Under the pieces are notes generated by a model. It ran no database searches. It saw only the letters and a list, made by a program, of their open reading frames with translations, and was not told the origin of the DNA. The translations under genes and the position numbers were made by a program. Positions 45,541 through 56,667 of a stretch of DNA of 64,000 nt are shown one piece after another. This stretch comes from Hydrotalea sp. Lineage in GTDB: Bacteria; Bacteroidota; Bacteroidia; Chitinophagales; Chitinophagaceae. The stretch spans positions 1 to 64,000 of the forward strand of contig JAKRSC010000035.1 of assembly GCA_022402565.1 (NCBI GenBank), written 5' to 3'. How positions within the stretch are numbered: the stretch's first letter is position 1; every line of letters begins with the position of its first letter.

Positions 45541-46239
45541 ATGCGAAAAATTTGCTTGTTTATACTGCTTTCTTGGCTAATTCCGGCATCTTTCCTAGCT
45601 CAAAATCCGCTGAATTTGCTTCGCGGTAGCGGGAATAATTCAAGTTCGGGAGATATGGTAAGTGGTTTGAAAGAAGCTTTGGAAAAAGGGGCACAAGCGG
45701 CTTCTGGAAAACTATCTAAAGAGAATGGGTTTTTACAAGATGCTGCAGTTAAAATATTGCTTCCGCCTGAAGCACAGGCTTTAGAAAGAACTGCAAGACA
45801 GTTTGGGTTGGGTCGACAAGCAGATCAACTTATTACAAGCTTAAACCGAGCTGCTGAGACAGCATGTGCAGATGCTGGACCCATATTTATAAATGCTATT
45901 AAACAAATGAATGTAACTGATGCAGTAAATATTGTAAGAGGAACAGATACAGCAGCTACTCATTTTTTAAGAAGAACTACAAGTCCACAACTGACATCGC
46001 AGTTTAAGCCTGTCATTGATCAGGCATTGGAAAAGACAGGAACTATTCAATTATGGCGCGACTTTTTTACAGCGGCAAATCGCTTTTCTCGAACTCCAGT
46101 TAACACAGATTTGTCGGGCTATGTTACTGATAGAGCACTTCAAGGTTTATTTCATTATGTAGCAGTGGAAGAAAGAGAAATCAGAAAAAATCCACTTGCA
46201 AGAACAAGTGATGTACTTAAAAGGGTATTTGGCAATTAG
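45541..46239 (+). CDS. DUF4197 domain-containing exported protein
   Basis: A 232-residue protein with a signal peptide (residues 1-20, ending FLAQ). GLKEALEKGAQAASGKLSKENGFLQDAAVKILLPPEAQALERTAR is the DUF4197 opening; the core ALExGxxxAxxxLSxxxGFLxxxxIxIxLP pattern is clear. FINAIKQMNVTDAVNIVRGTDTAATHFLRRTT and LQGLFHYVAVEEREIRKNP (the YxxxEExxIRxNP motif) complete it. The family is periplasmic and its function is unknown. It is convergent with atpA, and the two share one hairpin terminator. Confidence 0.92.
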   Translation: MRKICLFILLSWLIPASFLAQNPLNLLRGSGNNSSSGDMVSGLKEALEKGAQAASGKLSKENGFLQDAAVKILLPPEAQALERTARQFGLGRQADQLITSLNRAAETACADAGPIFINAIKQMNVTDAVNIVRGTDTAATHFLRRTTSPQLTSQFKPVIDQALEKTGTIQLWRDFFTAANRFSRTPVNTDLSGYVTDRALQGLFHYVAVEEREIRKNPLARTSDVLKRVFGN

Positions 46240-46242
46240 CAT

Positions 46243-46268
46243 AAAAAAGCCCCGAAATTTCGGGGCTT
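46243..46268. terminator. Bidirectional terminator between the DUF4197 gene and atpA
   Basis: Perfect 11-base arms (AAGCCCCGAAA / TTTCGGGGCTT, 46247-46268). On the minus strand, six T residues follow, ending the atp operon. On the plus strand the tail is TTATATTTT, weaker but usable. It lies 18 bases from the atpA stop. Confidence 0.92.
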
Positions 46269-46286
46269 ATATTTTCAAGTTGTGAA

Positions 46287-47864
46287 TTACTTGTATTGAG
46301 GCATGATGCTCTTTGCTAAATCTGTCATCTTAGCCAAGCTCTCATCATTCAACTGACCTTTCTTAAATTCAGCTAATACATCAGGAAGTTTGTTTTGCAT
46401 TTCAGTCAAGAAATGGTCTTCGAATGCTTTCACATTCTTAACAGCTACTTCGCGCAACAAACCTTGTGTACCCAAATAAATAATAGCTACTTGTTTTTCT
46501 ACGCTAAATGGCGTGTACTGAGGCTGCTTCAAAATTTCTACGTTTCTAGCACCCTTGTCTAATACCAACTTAGTAGCAGCATCCAAGTCACCACCAAACT
46601 TAGAGAAGGCTTCCATTTCGCGGTACAATGCTTGGTCAAGCTTTAATGTACCAGATACCTTCTTCATAGATTTAATCTGTGCGTTACCACCCACGCGGCT
46701 TACAGAAATACCTACGTTGATCGCTGGACGAATACCCGCGTTAAACAAGTTAGACTCCAAGAATATCTGTCCGTCGGTAATTGAAATTACGTTGGTAGGA
46801 ATGTATGCAGATACGTCACCAGCTTGTGTTTCAATAATTGGTAATGCTGTTAAGCTACCACCGCCTTTCACCAAATGACGAATGGATTCAGGTAAATCAT
46901 TCATGTTCTTAGCAACATCATCATTGCTGATAACCTTAGCTGCACGCTCTAGCAAACGGCTATGCAAGTAGAATACGTCACCAGGATATGCTTCACGACC
47001 AGGAGGTCTTCTCAACAACAATGAAACCTCACGATAAGCTACCGCTTGCTTAGATAAATCATCATAAATAATCAAAGCAGGGCGACCAGTATCACGGAAA
47101 AACTCACCAATAGCAGCACCTGCGAAAGGAGCATAGAACTGTTGAGGAGCAGGATCAGACGCAGAAGCAGCAACAATAGTAGTATACGCCATTGCTCCAT
47201 TATCTTCTAAAGTTTTCATAACTCCTGCAACTGTACTTGCTTTTTGTCCAATTGCTACGTAAATACAATATACAGGCTGACCAGCATCAAAAAATTCTTT
47301 TTGGTTGATGATTGTGTCAATTGCGATGGCAGTCTTACCAGTTTGACGGTCACCAATGATTAACTCACGCTGTCCACGTCCAATAGGAATCATAGCATCA
47401 ATAGCTTTGATACCAGTTTGAAGAGGTTCCTTTACTGGCTCTCTGTAAATAACACCTGGAGCTTTTCTTTCCAATGGCATTTCATACAATTCACCTTTAA
47501 CTGGACCCTTTCCATCAATTGGTTCACCTAATGTATTAATAACGCGACCAACCAAACCATCACCTACTTTTATAGATGCAATTTGTCCGGTACGACGCAC
47601 TTTATCTCCTTCTTTAATTCCTTTGCTGTCACCCATTAGTACCACACCCACATTGTCTTCTTCAAGGTTCAAAGCAATTGCTTTAACACCGGTTTCAAAT
47701 GCTACAAGTTCACCGGCTTTAACTCCGTTCAAACCATATACGCGGGCAATACCATCACCCACCTGCAATACGGTACCTACTTCTTCTAGGTCTGCGCTAA
47801 CATTAAAGTTGCTCAGTTGCTGCCTGAGAATCGCGGAAATTTCATCGGGCTTAATCTCTACCAT
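46287..47864 (-). CDS. atpA: F1Fo ATP synthase subunit alpha
   Basis: Non-catalytic nucleotide-binding F1 subunit. Walker A is GDRQTGKTA, followed by [32 protein letters not shown], of which the [12 protein letters not shown] core is diagnostic, [40 protein letters not shown] (core [10 protein letters not shown]) and [20 protein letters not shown] all match. The length of 525 aa is normal. It is the last gene of the atpB-E-F-H-A block, with a terminator right after it. The gamma-subunit gene usually found next is not there. Confidence 0.99.
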   Translation of the reverse strand: MVEIKPDEISAILRQQLSNFNVSADLEEVGTVLQVGDGIARVYGLNGVKAGELVAFETGVKAIALNLEEDNVGVVLMGDSKGIKEGDKVRRTGQIASIKVGDGLVGRVINTLGEPIDGKGPVKGELYEMPLERKAPGVIYREPVKEPLQTGIKAIDAMIPIGRGQRELIIGDRQTGKTAIAIDTIINQKEFFDAGQPVYCIYVAIGQKASTVAGVMKTLEDNGAMAYTTIVAASASDPAPQQFYAPFAGAAIGEFFRDTGRPALIIYDDLSKQAVAYREVSLLLRRPPGREAYPGDVFYLHSRLLERAAKVISNDDVAKNMNDLPESIRHLVKGGGSLTALPIIETQAGDVSAYIPTNVISITDGQIFLESNLFNAGIRPAINVGISVSRVGGNAQIKSMKKVSGTLKLDQALYREMEAFSKFGGDLDAATKLVLDKGARNVEILKQPQYTPFSVEKQVAIIYLGTQGLLREVAVKNVKAFEDHFLTEMQNKLPDVLAEFKKGQLNDESLAKMTDLAKSIMPQYK

Positions 47865-47929
47865 ATACTAGTTTTTGACCTGTTTTACCAGGTTGTTTTT
47901 GAAAAAATATTCAGTTAAACTTATACAAC

Positions 47930-48496
47930 TTAGCGCATTGCCTTTTTGATATATAAGTTTGATTTGAATTGCATTTTAATATCTTTAAGATCTCTTGAAA
48001 TACTTACATCAACCATCTTGTCTTTGTACTCAAGGATAAATCCACCAATCAACTCAGGTTTAACCAGCATATTCATTTCCACATTTTTCATTGGAGTAGT
48101 GCTAGTGATTTTATGCTGAATTGCAGATTTTAAATCATCACCCACAGGAATAGCCGTTGTAATTGTAACCGTATGTATACCTTTAATTTCGTTGTACTGC
48201 TCAATGAAAGCAGCAACAATTTCAGGAAGGTTAGATTCACGGCCTTTTTGAGCCAATAAGTGATTAAAAGCTTCTGTTAAAGGCCCAACCTTTCCAGTTG
48301 TAACTGCTTTAACAATAGCTTGCTTTTTATCTGTTTTTACAACCGGGCTTTTCAATAACTGAATAAATTCTTTGCTGTGCTTACAAACACCTTCTAAGAA
48401 TTTCATATCAGCATAAACCTGATCTAACTGCCCTTTTTCCTGAGCAAGATCAATCAAGCTTTTTGCATATCTACCGGCTAATCTCACGTTGGGCAT
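47930..48496 (-). CDS. atpH: F1Fo ATP synthase subunit delta
   Basis: Delta (OSCP-type) subunit of the peripheral stalk, 188 aa. The N-terminal helical bundle begins RLAGRYAKSLIDLAQEKGQLDQVYADM, core RYAxSLxxLA. The C-terminal IHTVTITTAIPV and PELIGGFILEYKDKMVDVSISRDLKDIK (GGFxxxxxDxxxDxSxxxxL) are typical delta signatures. It lies 14 bases after atpF and 65 before atpA. Confidence 0.96.
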   Translation of the reverse strand: MPNVRLAGRYAKSLIDLAQEKGQLDQVYADMKFLEGVCKHSKEFIQLLKSPVVKTDKKQAIVKAVTTGKVGPLTEAFNHLLAQKGRESNLPEIVAAFIEQYNEIKGIHTVTITTAIPVGDDLKSAIQHKITSTTPMKNVEMNMLVKPELIGGFILEYKDKMVDVSISRDLKDIKMQFKSNLYIKKAMR

Positions 48497-48510
48497 AATC
48501 CGATCTTAGA

Positions 48511-49029
48511 TTAATTAAGTTTTACGTTTTCAGTCAAGCTTTTGATATAGGCTTCTTGTGCATCTTTGTTGCTTAACTCTTTCATCAATACTTTTTCAGC
48601 AACTTCAATGACAAGACTTCCTACCTGATTCTTTACATCTACCAAAGCAGCATTTTTTTGCTGGGTGATAGCCAATTGAGCATCTGCAACAATTCTATCA
48701 TATTCAGCTCTAGCCTTCTCTTTAGCTTCAGCAACCATTTTATCGGCTTGCTCTTTTGCTTCCTTTACAATCTTAGCGCGTTCTTCACGAGCTAGAGCGA
48801 GAATTGCTTCATTTTCACTTTTCAACTGAGCCATCTCAGTCTTTGCCTTATCAGCAGCTGCAATAGCCTCAGCGATACCCGTTTCACGCTCATTCAATGA
48901 ATTCAAGATTGGCTTCCAGGCGTACTTCTTCAAAATGAAAAATACTACTATGAAAGCAATCAAGTTCCAGCTAAATAGACCCAAAGCCACGTCTAGCAAA
49001 CTAGGTCCTCCACTTAAAAATGTAATCAT
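48511..49029 (-). CDS. atpF: F1Fo ATP synthase subunit b
   Basis: Peripheral stalk subunit of 172 aa. One N-terminal membrane helix (about residues 18-36, LIAFIVVFFILKKYAW) is followed by a long charged helix with heptad-like alanine spacing (AIAAADKAKTEMAQLKSENEA and onward) that reaches up to F1. KYAWKPILNSLNERETGI is the conserved b-subunit neck. It sits between atpE (81-base gap) and atpH. Confidence 0.97.
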   Translation of the reverse strand: MITFLSGGPSLLDVALGLFSWNLIAFIVVFFILKKYAWKPILNSLNERETGIAEAIAAADKAKTEMAQLKSENEAILALAREERAKIVKEAKEQADKMVAEAKEKARAEYDRIVADAQLAITQQKNAALVDVKNQVGSLVIEVAEKVLMKELSNKDAQEAYIKSLTENVKLN

Positions 49030-49110
49030 GTATATGTAGTTGTTACGTTAGTTGAAAAAACTGCACCCTTTGCCCTGTGCATTAGGTGCAGTATGCTTTT
49101 GGAGCTTCGA

Positions 49111-49377
<267 letters not shown>

Positions 49378-49381
49378 CTAA

Positions 49382-50500
49382 TTAATGCTTCTCATCGTGT
49401 CCTTCGTGATGATCATCGTGCCCACCTTCAAAAGCCTGACTAATAAATACCGCAGTCAAATTGGTGAAGATGTATGCTTGAATGAAGGCAACTAGCACTT
49501 CAATCAAATAAATGAAAACCGCCAAGCCTATAAACAATGGCGAAGTGCCGAAGCCCAAAGCCGTGTTCATAGCGCCGAATATGAAAATGAGAATAATAAA
49601 ACTCAAAATAATTACGTGACCTGCCACCATATTCGCAAACAAACGAATCATTAATGCGAAGGGTTTTGTGAAAACACCCATCAATTCAACTGGCAGCATC
49701 AAAAACTTTACAGGTACTGGCACTCCAGGGAACCAGAAAATGTGACCCCAAAAATGTTTATTGGTACTGAACAAAATTACAACGAACGATATAAGAGCCA
49801 ACACTGCTGTAAAAGCAAGATTACCCGTTACATTGGCCGCACCAGGCAGTAGTCCAAACAAGTTATTGATAAGGATAAAGAAAAATACTGTCAATAAATA
49901 GGGCATGTACTTTTCGTACTTCTTACCCAAATTGGTTTTACCAACATCATCTCTCACAAAAGTAATGATAGGTTCAACCATATTTTGCAAGCCACTAGGG
50001 GCTGCTTTTGGCCCATTCTTCTTGTATTTTTTTGCAACGCCAGTCATTATAATAACCAGTACTGCAAGTGCAAGAAACATCTGTACCACATTACGGGTCA
50101 ATGAAAAATCATACACTTTAGCTGTTTCATCAACAGTAACTCCATCTTCCATTACTGGAATGATCTTTCCATGCTCTAGTCTAAAGCCTTGATATGCATC
50201 ATGCCCATGGTGGAACTTAGAACTCATAAAAGTGAACCATCCACCTCTTTCTTTTGAATAGAGAATAACAGGTAGAGGAAGGGTAGCGTGAAAATCGCCC
50301 ACTGTAAAGAAGTGAAATTCATGGCCATCTGTAATGTGCTCCATGATAATTTCACTAGGATTTATGGTTTTCTTAACATGCTCATCTTGTATACCAGCCT
50401 CATTTTGAGGGGTTTCGCTGGCTAGGGTAACCTGCACAGAAAAAAGACTAACAAGGCTCAAAGCCGCAACCAACAAGATTTTCACTGTTCTAGAGACCAT
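49382..50500 (-). CDS. atpB: F1Fo ATP synthase subunit a
   Basis: Proton-channel Fo subunit, 372 aa. The essential Arg is in KPFALMIRLFANMVAGH, and YIFTNLTAVFISQAFEGGH near the C-terminus forms the other half of the channel. The N-terminal ~130 residues comprise a signal-peptide-like helix (residues 8-27) and a periplasmic domain with GHEFHFFTVGDFHATLPLPVI, a feature of Bacteroidota a subunits. The C-terminus is His-rich (GGHDDHHEGHDEKH). It is the first gene of the atpB-E-F-H-A operon; no atpI precedes it. Confidence 0.97.
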   Translation of the reverse strand: MVSRTVKILLVAALSLVSLFSVQVTLASETPQNEAGIQDEHVKKTINPSEIIMEHITDGHEFHFFTVGDFHATLPLPVILYSKERGGWFTFMSSKFHHGHDAYQGFRLEHGKIIPVMEDGVTVDETAKVYDFSLTRNVVQMFLALAVLVIIMTGVAKKYKKNGPKAAPSGLQNMVEPIITFVRDDVGKTNLGKKYEKYMPYLLTVFFFILINNLFGLLPGAANVTGNLAFTAVLALISFVVILFSTNKHFWGHIFWFPGVPVPVKFLMLPVELMGVFTKPFALMIRLFANMVAGHVIILSFIILIFIFGAMNTALGFGTSPLFIGLAVFIYLIEVLVAFIQAYIFTNLTAVFISQAFEGGHDDHHEGHDEKH

Positions 50501-50520
50501 ATCTGTCCTGAAATTTGGCG

Positions 50521-50546
50521 CAAAGATAAGGGTAAGGGGGGCACAA
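50521..50546 (-). promoter_or_regulatory. Putative atpB operon promoter
   Basis: Minus strand TATCTTTG (50521-50528) matches the -7 element exactly. A TTG at 50544-50546 is present but the spacer is only 15 bases, shorter than usual. It lies 20 bases before the atpB ATG. Confidence 0.5.
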
Positions 50547-50620
50547 ATTTGAAAATTAGGTTAAAAATTAGATTTTAATATTCCTCTTAAGAATAAGAGC
50601 AAAATTAGCTGCGCAATGGC

Positions 50621-52453
50621 TTAGTATTCTTCCGCCTGAAGCTGCATTTCATACAATTTGGCATAATGCCCTCCTTGGCTAATGAGGTGTTCATGATTAC
50701 CCATTTCAACTATCCTTCCTGCATCTAATACTATAATTTTACTGGCCTTGCGAATAGTACTGAGTCTATGTGCAATTACAATGGATGTTCTTCCTGCAAT
50801 AAGTTTTTCAATGGCATGCTGTATCAATAGCTCACTTTCAGTATCAATAGATGATGTAGCCTCATCTAGGATTAAAATAGCTGGATCGTACAATAATGCT
50901 CGAATAAAAGATATAATTTGTCTTTGTCCAAGACTTAGGGTGTGTCCCCTTTCCATTACATCATAATCATAATTGCCTGGAAGACGCATTATAAACTCAT
51001 GAACACCAATTAGTTTTGCAGCTGCAACTACTTGTTCTCTCGAAATATTGGGATCCCTAAGGGTAATATTGTCTAAAATCGAGCCTGAAAACAGAAATAC
51101 ATCTTGCAATACTATACCCATTTGGTTGCGAAGGGCTGGAATAGAATACTCTTTGATGTCTATACCATCTACTGTAACAGATCCACTGTTTATTTCATAG
51201 AGTCTATTAAGCAAGCTAATAATAGAACTTTTCCCACTACCTGTATGACCAACTAAAGCTACGGTTTCACCAGGTTGTACCTGAAAGCTAATATCATTCA
51301 ACACCTGTTTATCAGCAGTATAACCAAAACAGACCTGTTCAAATGAAATAGCTCCTTTTACTTTTTGCGGAGTGAAACTGCCTGAATTATTTAAAAAATC
51401 TTCGTTATCCAACACCTTGAAAACACGCTCTGCTGCAATCATGCCCATTTGAAGCACATTGAACTTATCGGCAATCACACGCAAAGGACGAAATAGTTGG
51501 TTCATATATAATATGAATGCCACCAACTTTCCAGAAAAATCAATTGCTGGAGCTCCTTGAGCTTGTAAAGCCTGATTAGCTACCCACCAAACCATCAATC
51601 CCATACTCACTGCTAATACAACTTCTACAATTGGAAAAAAAACTGAATAAGCAAAAATGGCGCGAATATTGGCATCTCTATGATCAGCATTGATCTTTTC
51701 AAATTTTTTGTGTTCCCTTCCTTCCGCTGCAAATACTTGCACTATTTGCATACCTGTTAAGTGCTCTTGAACAAAAGCATTTAACTGACTCACCGCATTT
51801 CGAACACTGGTAAAACTTCGGTTGACACTTTCTTTAAAATAGTAAGTCGCAAGAAGCATAAGCGGAAAGGGAATGAGCGCAATTAAAGTTAATCGCCAGT
51901 CAATCCAAAACATTGTTACCAAAGTAACTATAATGACTAGTATATCTGCTATAATGGGAATGAGTCCGTCCGAAAAAATTTCTTGAATACTTTCTATGTC
52001 ATTGATGCTTCTTGTAGTAAGTGTCCCTATAGGTGTAGTATCAAACTGTCGTAGATTAAGGTGAATAATTTTTTGATATACAGCTATACGCATATCATTC
52101 ACCACATGTTGACCCAGCCAGGCAGTTAGAAAAGAAAACCCAAATCTAACCGCTGTTTCCATTCCAATAAATAAGAACTGGAACACTGTAAGCATCAAGA
52201 TAAATTGCGCAGCATCAGCCAACCATTCCGCCGGAATCCAATTCATTAACCACATGGGCAAAACATTCAGCTTTCCCATTGCTTTGTCAATAGTAGCTTG
52301 AATAAGGTAAGGACGCACAGGCGCCATAACTGACATGAGCACTGCAAAAAGTATACTTAAATAGAATGCTCGCTTATATGGGGCGGCAAAAGAAACAACC
52401 CTTCTAAAAAGGGCCCAACTGATCACTGATTTGGTTGTGTTGGCTGCTTGCAT
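50621..52453 (-). CDS. ABC exporter, fused permease and ATPase (MsbA/MdlB type)
   Basis: A 610-residue half-transporter. Residues about 25-310 form a six-helix ABC exporter domain containing TTPIGTLTTRSINDIESIQEIFSDG, core T.pxGxLxxRxxxDi. The nucleotide-binding domain has Walker A GHTGSGKSS, signature LSLGQRQ, Walker B AILILDEATSSID and the H-loop IAHRLSTIR. The substrate is not predictable; lipid or drug export is usual for the family. ATG 52453 is used: the longer start at 52474 would place the first codons in the promoter. It is divergent from relA/spoT. Confidence 0.94.
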   Translation of the reverse strand: MQAANTTKSVISWALFRRVVSFAAPYKRAFYLSILFAVLMSVMAPVRPYLIQATIDKAMGKLNVLPMWLMNWIPAEWLADAAQFILMLTVFQFLFIGMETAVRFGFSFLTAWLGQHVVNDMRIAVYQKIIHLNLRQFDTTPIGTLTTRSINDIESIQEIFSDGLIPIIADILVIIVTLVTMFWIDWRLTLIALIPFPLMLLATYYFKESVNRSFTSVRNAVSQLNAFVQEHLTGMQIVQVFAAEGREHKKFEKINADHRDANIRAIFAYSVFFPIVEVVLAVSMGLMVWWVANQALQAQGAPAIDFSGKLVAFILYMNQLFRPLRVIADKFNVLQMGMIAAERVFKVLDNEDFLNNSGSFTPQKVKGAISFEQVCFGYTADKQVLNDISFQVQPGETVALVGHTGSGKSSIISLLNRLYEINSGSVTVDGIDIKEYSIPALRNQMGIVLQDVFLFSGSILDNITLRDPNISREQVVAAAKLIGVHEFIMRLPGNYDYDVMERGHTLSLGQRQIISFIRALLYDPAILILDEATSSIDTESELLIQHAIEKLIAGRTSIVIAHRLSTIRKASKIIVLDAGRIVEMGNHEHLISQGGHYAKLYEMQLQAEEY

Positions 52454-52461
52454 GAGGTGTG

Positions 52462-52490
52462 CAAAGGTAAGCACTGAAGATATCGCGCAA
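52462..52490 (-). promoter_or_regulatory. Promoter of the ABC exporter gene (-33 TTG, -7 TACCTTTG)
   Basis: On the minus strand, TTG (52488-52490), 18-base spacer, TACCTTTG (52462-52469): a full consensus match ending 8 bases before the ATG, so the leader is only a few bases. It fixes the start at 52453. Confidence 0.65.
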
Positions 52491-52552
52491 TTTTTATGTG
52501 ATGTAGTTCCTCAATTCAAACAAAAGCAAGTCCTTTGCATTATATTCGTGTT

Positions 52553-54814
52553 ATGTCGGAAACGCAGCAAACGATCGCTTCAGAATCAATTGTGCCTAAG
52601 TACACGCTCAACGAAGAGCAAGAAAAAAAAGAAATTCTTCGTCATTATAGGGCTTTGCTCAGGGTATTACGCCCCAAACTAAAAAGAGGCGATAAAGAAC
52701 TGGTTAGGATTGCTTTTGAAATGTCGGCCGAGGCGCACAAAACAATGCGCAGAAAAAGTGGTGAGCCTTATATCCTTCATCCTCTTGCAGTGGCCCAAAT
52801 ATGTGTTGAAGAAATTGGCCTTGGTGTAAGAAGTACTATTTGCGCCTTACTGCATGATACCGTTGAGGATACTGATTTAACTTTAGAGGATATTGAAAGG
52901 GAGTTTGGCCAAGAGATTGTGAGAATTGTTGATGGACTTACAAAAATTGCTAATGTTATTGATGCGAATACCAGTCAGCAAGCAGAAAACTTCAAAAAAA
53001 TCTTACTTACGCTAACTGATGACCCTAGGGTTATTTTGATTAAGCTAGCCGATAGGCTACATAATATGCGCACGCTCGATAGTATGAAGCGCGAGAAACA
53101 ACTCAAAATTGCTTCTGAAACTGTTTGGGTATATGCGCCTTTGGCACATAGAATGGGATTGTATACCATTAAAACTGAATTAGAAGATCTGTCCATGAAG
53201 TACATGGAGCCAGATGCATATAGGGATATTGCAAAAAAACTTGCTGAAACCCGCAGAGAGCGAACGAGATATATTAATGAGTTCATTCGACCAATTAAAG
53301 AGAAGCTTTTAGCTGCTCAACTTAGTTTCGAAATTCATGGACGCCCTAAAAGCATACACTCCATTTGGAATAAAATAAAAAAGAAGTCGGTTACATTTGA
53401 AGAAGTATATGACCTCTTTGCCATACGAATTATTCTTGATTCACCTAATGAAAGAGAAAAAGAGGATTGCTGGAAAGTATATTCTTTTATCACAGATGAA
53501 TACCTGCCCTCTCCAGAACGTTTGCGCGATTGGCTGAGTAATCCAAAAAGTAATGGATATGAAGCCCTACACACAACGGTAATGGGACCCCAAGGTAAAT
53601 GGGTGGAAGTGCAAATTCGCACAAAGAGGATGAATGAAATTGCTGAAAAAGGATTGGCTGCCCACTTCAAATACAAAGAAGGCAACCAGGAAGAAGACAG
53701 GTTTGATCAATGGTTTATGCAAATTAGAGAAGCGCTTTCGAGTGAAAATACAGATGGAGTTGACTTCTTGCACGATTTCAAAACATCCTTTTTAGCGGAG
53801 GAAATTTATGTGTACACACCTAAAGGAGATGTAAAAATGCTGCCAGTTGGGTCTACCGCACTCGATTTTGCATTTTCTATTCACTCAGCTATTGGATCTA
53901 GGTGTATTGGTGCTAAAGTGCAGCACAAATTAGTTCCCATAAGCCATAAATTGAGGAGCGGCGACCAGGTTGAAATTATTACTAGTACCAAACAAAAGCC
54001 AACAGAAGATTGGCTCAACTTTGTAGTAACTGCAAAAGCAAAAACAAAAATAAAAGACGCGCTCCGCGAAGAAAAAAGAGCTATTGCTGATGATGGAAAA
54101 TACATACTTCAAAAGAAGTTAGAATCAATGGGAGCGGGTTTTCATCAGCATAATATAGACGAACTTGTACATCATTACAAGCTACCCTCTCAACTGGACT
54201 TGTTCTACCAAGTTGCTACTAAAATTATAGATGTAAAAGAACTTAAGAACTTTCACGTACATGGCGACCGTTTAGAAATTCCTAAGGCTAAGCCAATTAT
54301 ACAAGAACCAGCAGAACATAGTCACTTAAAGCCAGCGGCTAAAAAAGATGCTGAACTAATCATTTTTGGAGAAAGCAGCGACAAAATCATGTACAACTTG
54401 GCAAAATGCTGCAACCCTATCCCTGGAGACGATGTATTTGGTTTTGTAAGTAGTGGCAAGGGTTTAACTATTCATAGAATTAACTGTCCAAACGCTGCAC
54501 AATTATTGGCCAACTATAGCCACAGGGTGGTAAAGACCAAATGGGCTAAAAACAAGGAAATTTCATTCTTAACTGGTCTAAGAATCATTGGCATGGACGA
54601 TGTGGGGGTTGTACACAAAATAACCAACATTATAAGTGGTGAACTTAGAATAAACATTGCAGGATTAACCATTGAATCGAAAGAAGGGCTATTTGAAGGG
54701 ACCATTAAAATATTTGTACACGATAAAGAAGAACTAGAAGCCTTGGTACAGAGGCTAAAATCACTTCAAGGTATTCATACTGTTGACCGATTTGATACCG
54801 AAACAGCCGATTAA
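52553..54814 (+). CDS. RelA/SpoT family (p)ppGpp synthetase/hydrolase
   Basis: A 753-residue long RSH protein controlling the stringent response. In order: the HD hydrolase domain with HPLAVAQI and ALLHDTVEDTDLT (the catalytic HD is intact), and the synthetase domain with GRPKSIHSIWNKIKKK, YDLFAIRIIL and SNPKSNGYEALHTTV. Next come a TGS domain (EIYVYTPKGDVKMLPVGSTALDFAFSIHS, core TPKGD) and a zinc-finger-like CCNPIPGDD segment. A C-terminal ACT domain (about residues 670-753) ends the chain. Both enzymatic sites look intact, suggesting a bifunctional Rel. A TTG at 52535 would add six residues; ATG 52553 is preferred. Confidence 0.96.
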   Translation: MSETQQTIASESIVPKYTLNEEQEKKEILRHYRALLRVLRPKLKRGDKELVRIAFEMSAEAHKTMRRKSGEPYILHPLAVAQICVEEIGLGVRSTICALLHDTVEDTDLTLEDIEREFGQEIVRIVDGLTKIANVIDANTSQQAENFKKILLTLTDDPRVILIKLADRLHNMRTLDSMKREKQLKIASETVWVYAPLAHRMGLYTIKTELEDLSMKYMEPDAYRDIAKKLAETRRERTRYINEFIRPIKEKLLAAQLSFEIHGRPKSIHSIWNKIKKKSVTFEEVYDLFAIRIILDSPNEREKEDCWKVYSFITDEYLPSPERLRDWLSNPKSNGYEALHTTVMGPQGKWVEVQIRTKRMNEIAEKGLAAHFKYKEGNQEEDRFDQWFMQIREALSSENTDGVDFLHDFKTSFLAEEIYVYTPKGDVKMLPVGSTALDFAFSIHSAIGSRCIGAKVQHKLVPISHKLRSGDQVEIITSTKQKPTEDWLNFVVTAKAKTKIKDALREEKRAIADDGKYILQKKLESMGAGFHQHNIDELVHHYKLPSQLDLFYQVATKIIDVKELKNFHVHGDRLEIPKAKPIIQEPAEHSHLKPAAKKDAELIIFGESSDKIMYNLAKCCNPIPGDDVFGFVSSGKGLTIHRINCPNAAQLLANYSHRVVKTKWAKNKEISFLTGLRIIGMDDVGVVHKITNIISGELRINIAGLTIESKEGLFEGTIKIFVHDKEELEALVQRLKSLQGIHTVDRFDTETAD

Positions 54815-54821
54815 ATACTGA

Positions 54822-56162
<1,341 letters not shown>

Positions 56163-56241
56163 ATTGGAAGAGAACTTTTGGAAATAAATTTGGTGAATCA
56201 GAAATTGCATTGAAATTTTACGTTTTAAATCTTATTGGAAT

Positions 56242-56667
56242 ATGGCAACTAAATCTAATAAGGATCTTAAGTCCGAAGTAAAGAAACCCCAAGCGGCTTC
56301 AAAGGCTGCAAACTCCAGCACTTCTAAAAAGAAAGTAATGGATGAAGAGGATGAACTAGAAGATGATGAAGATCTAATCCCTACAAAAGGAAAATCTGTG
56401 AAAGCAAGCGGAAAGAAAACGCGTGATGATGACGATGAGGACGATGATGAAGACGTCGAAGAAAAAGATGACTGGGAAGCAGTTGAAGAAGAAGATTCAT
56501 GGGACCCAGACTTTGATGAGTTCGATATTCCTAAAAGTAAATCTGGTAAGTCTTCTGGCGGAAAGAAAGGAAAGGAAGAAGATGACCTTGGCCTAGACGA
56601 GGACTTCAAAGAGTTCGATCTTTTCAACGATAAAGACGACTTTGACGACGAGGACGACGATTTCTAA
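56242..56667 (+). CDS. Highly acidic low-complexity protein, unknown function
   Basis: A 141-residue cytoplasmic protein without hydrophobic segments. The first ~30 residues are Lys/Ala/Ser-rich, and the rest alternates Asp/Glu runs with short Lys/Ser/Gly-rich stretches. Two related short motifs stand out: DFDEFDIP (about 92-99) and DFKEFDLF (about 121-128). The last residues are almost all Asp/Glu/Phe. It is predicted to be disordered. A DNA- or RNA-mimic, histone-like chaperone or interaction tail is conceivable, but no function can be assigned. Its stop shares one base with the start of pabB, so the two are translationally coupled. Confidence 0.72.
   Translation: MATKSNKDLKSEVKKPQAASKAANSSTSKKKVMDEEDELEDDEDLIPTKGKSVKASGKKTRDDDDEDDDEDVEEKDDWEAVEEEDSWDPDFDEFDIPKSKSGKSSGGKKGKEEDDLGLDEDFKEFDLFNDKDDFDDEDDDF

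Noticed and set aside
56232-56627. 131-codon minus-strand frame of Ser-rich sequence
   Set aside because: It is the complement of the Asp/Glu-rich coding sequence of the acidic protein; the Ser runs are an artefact of GAT/GAA codons read in reverse.
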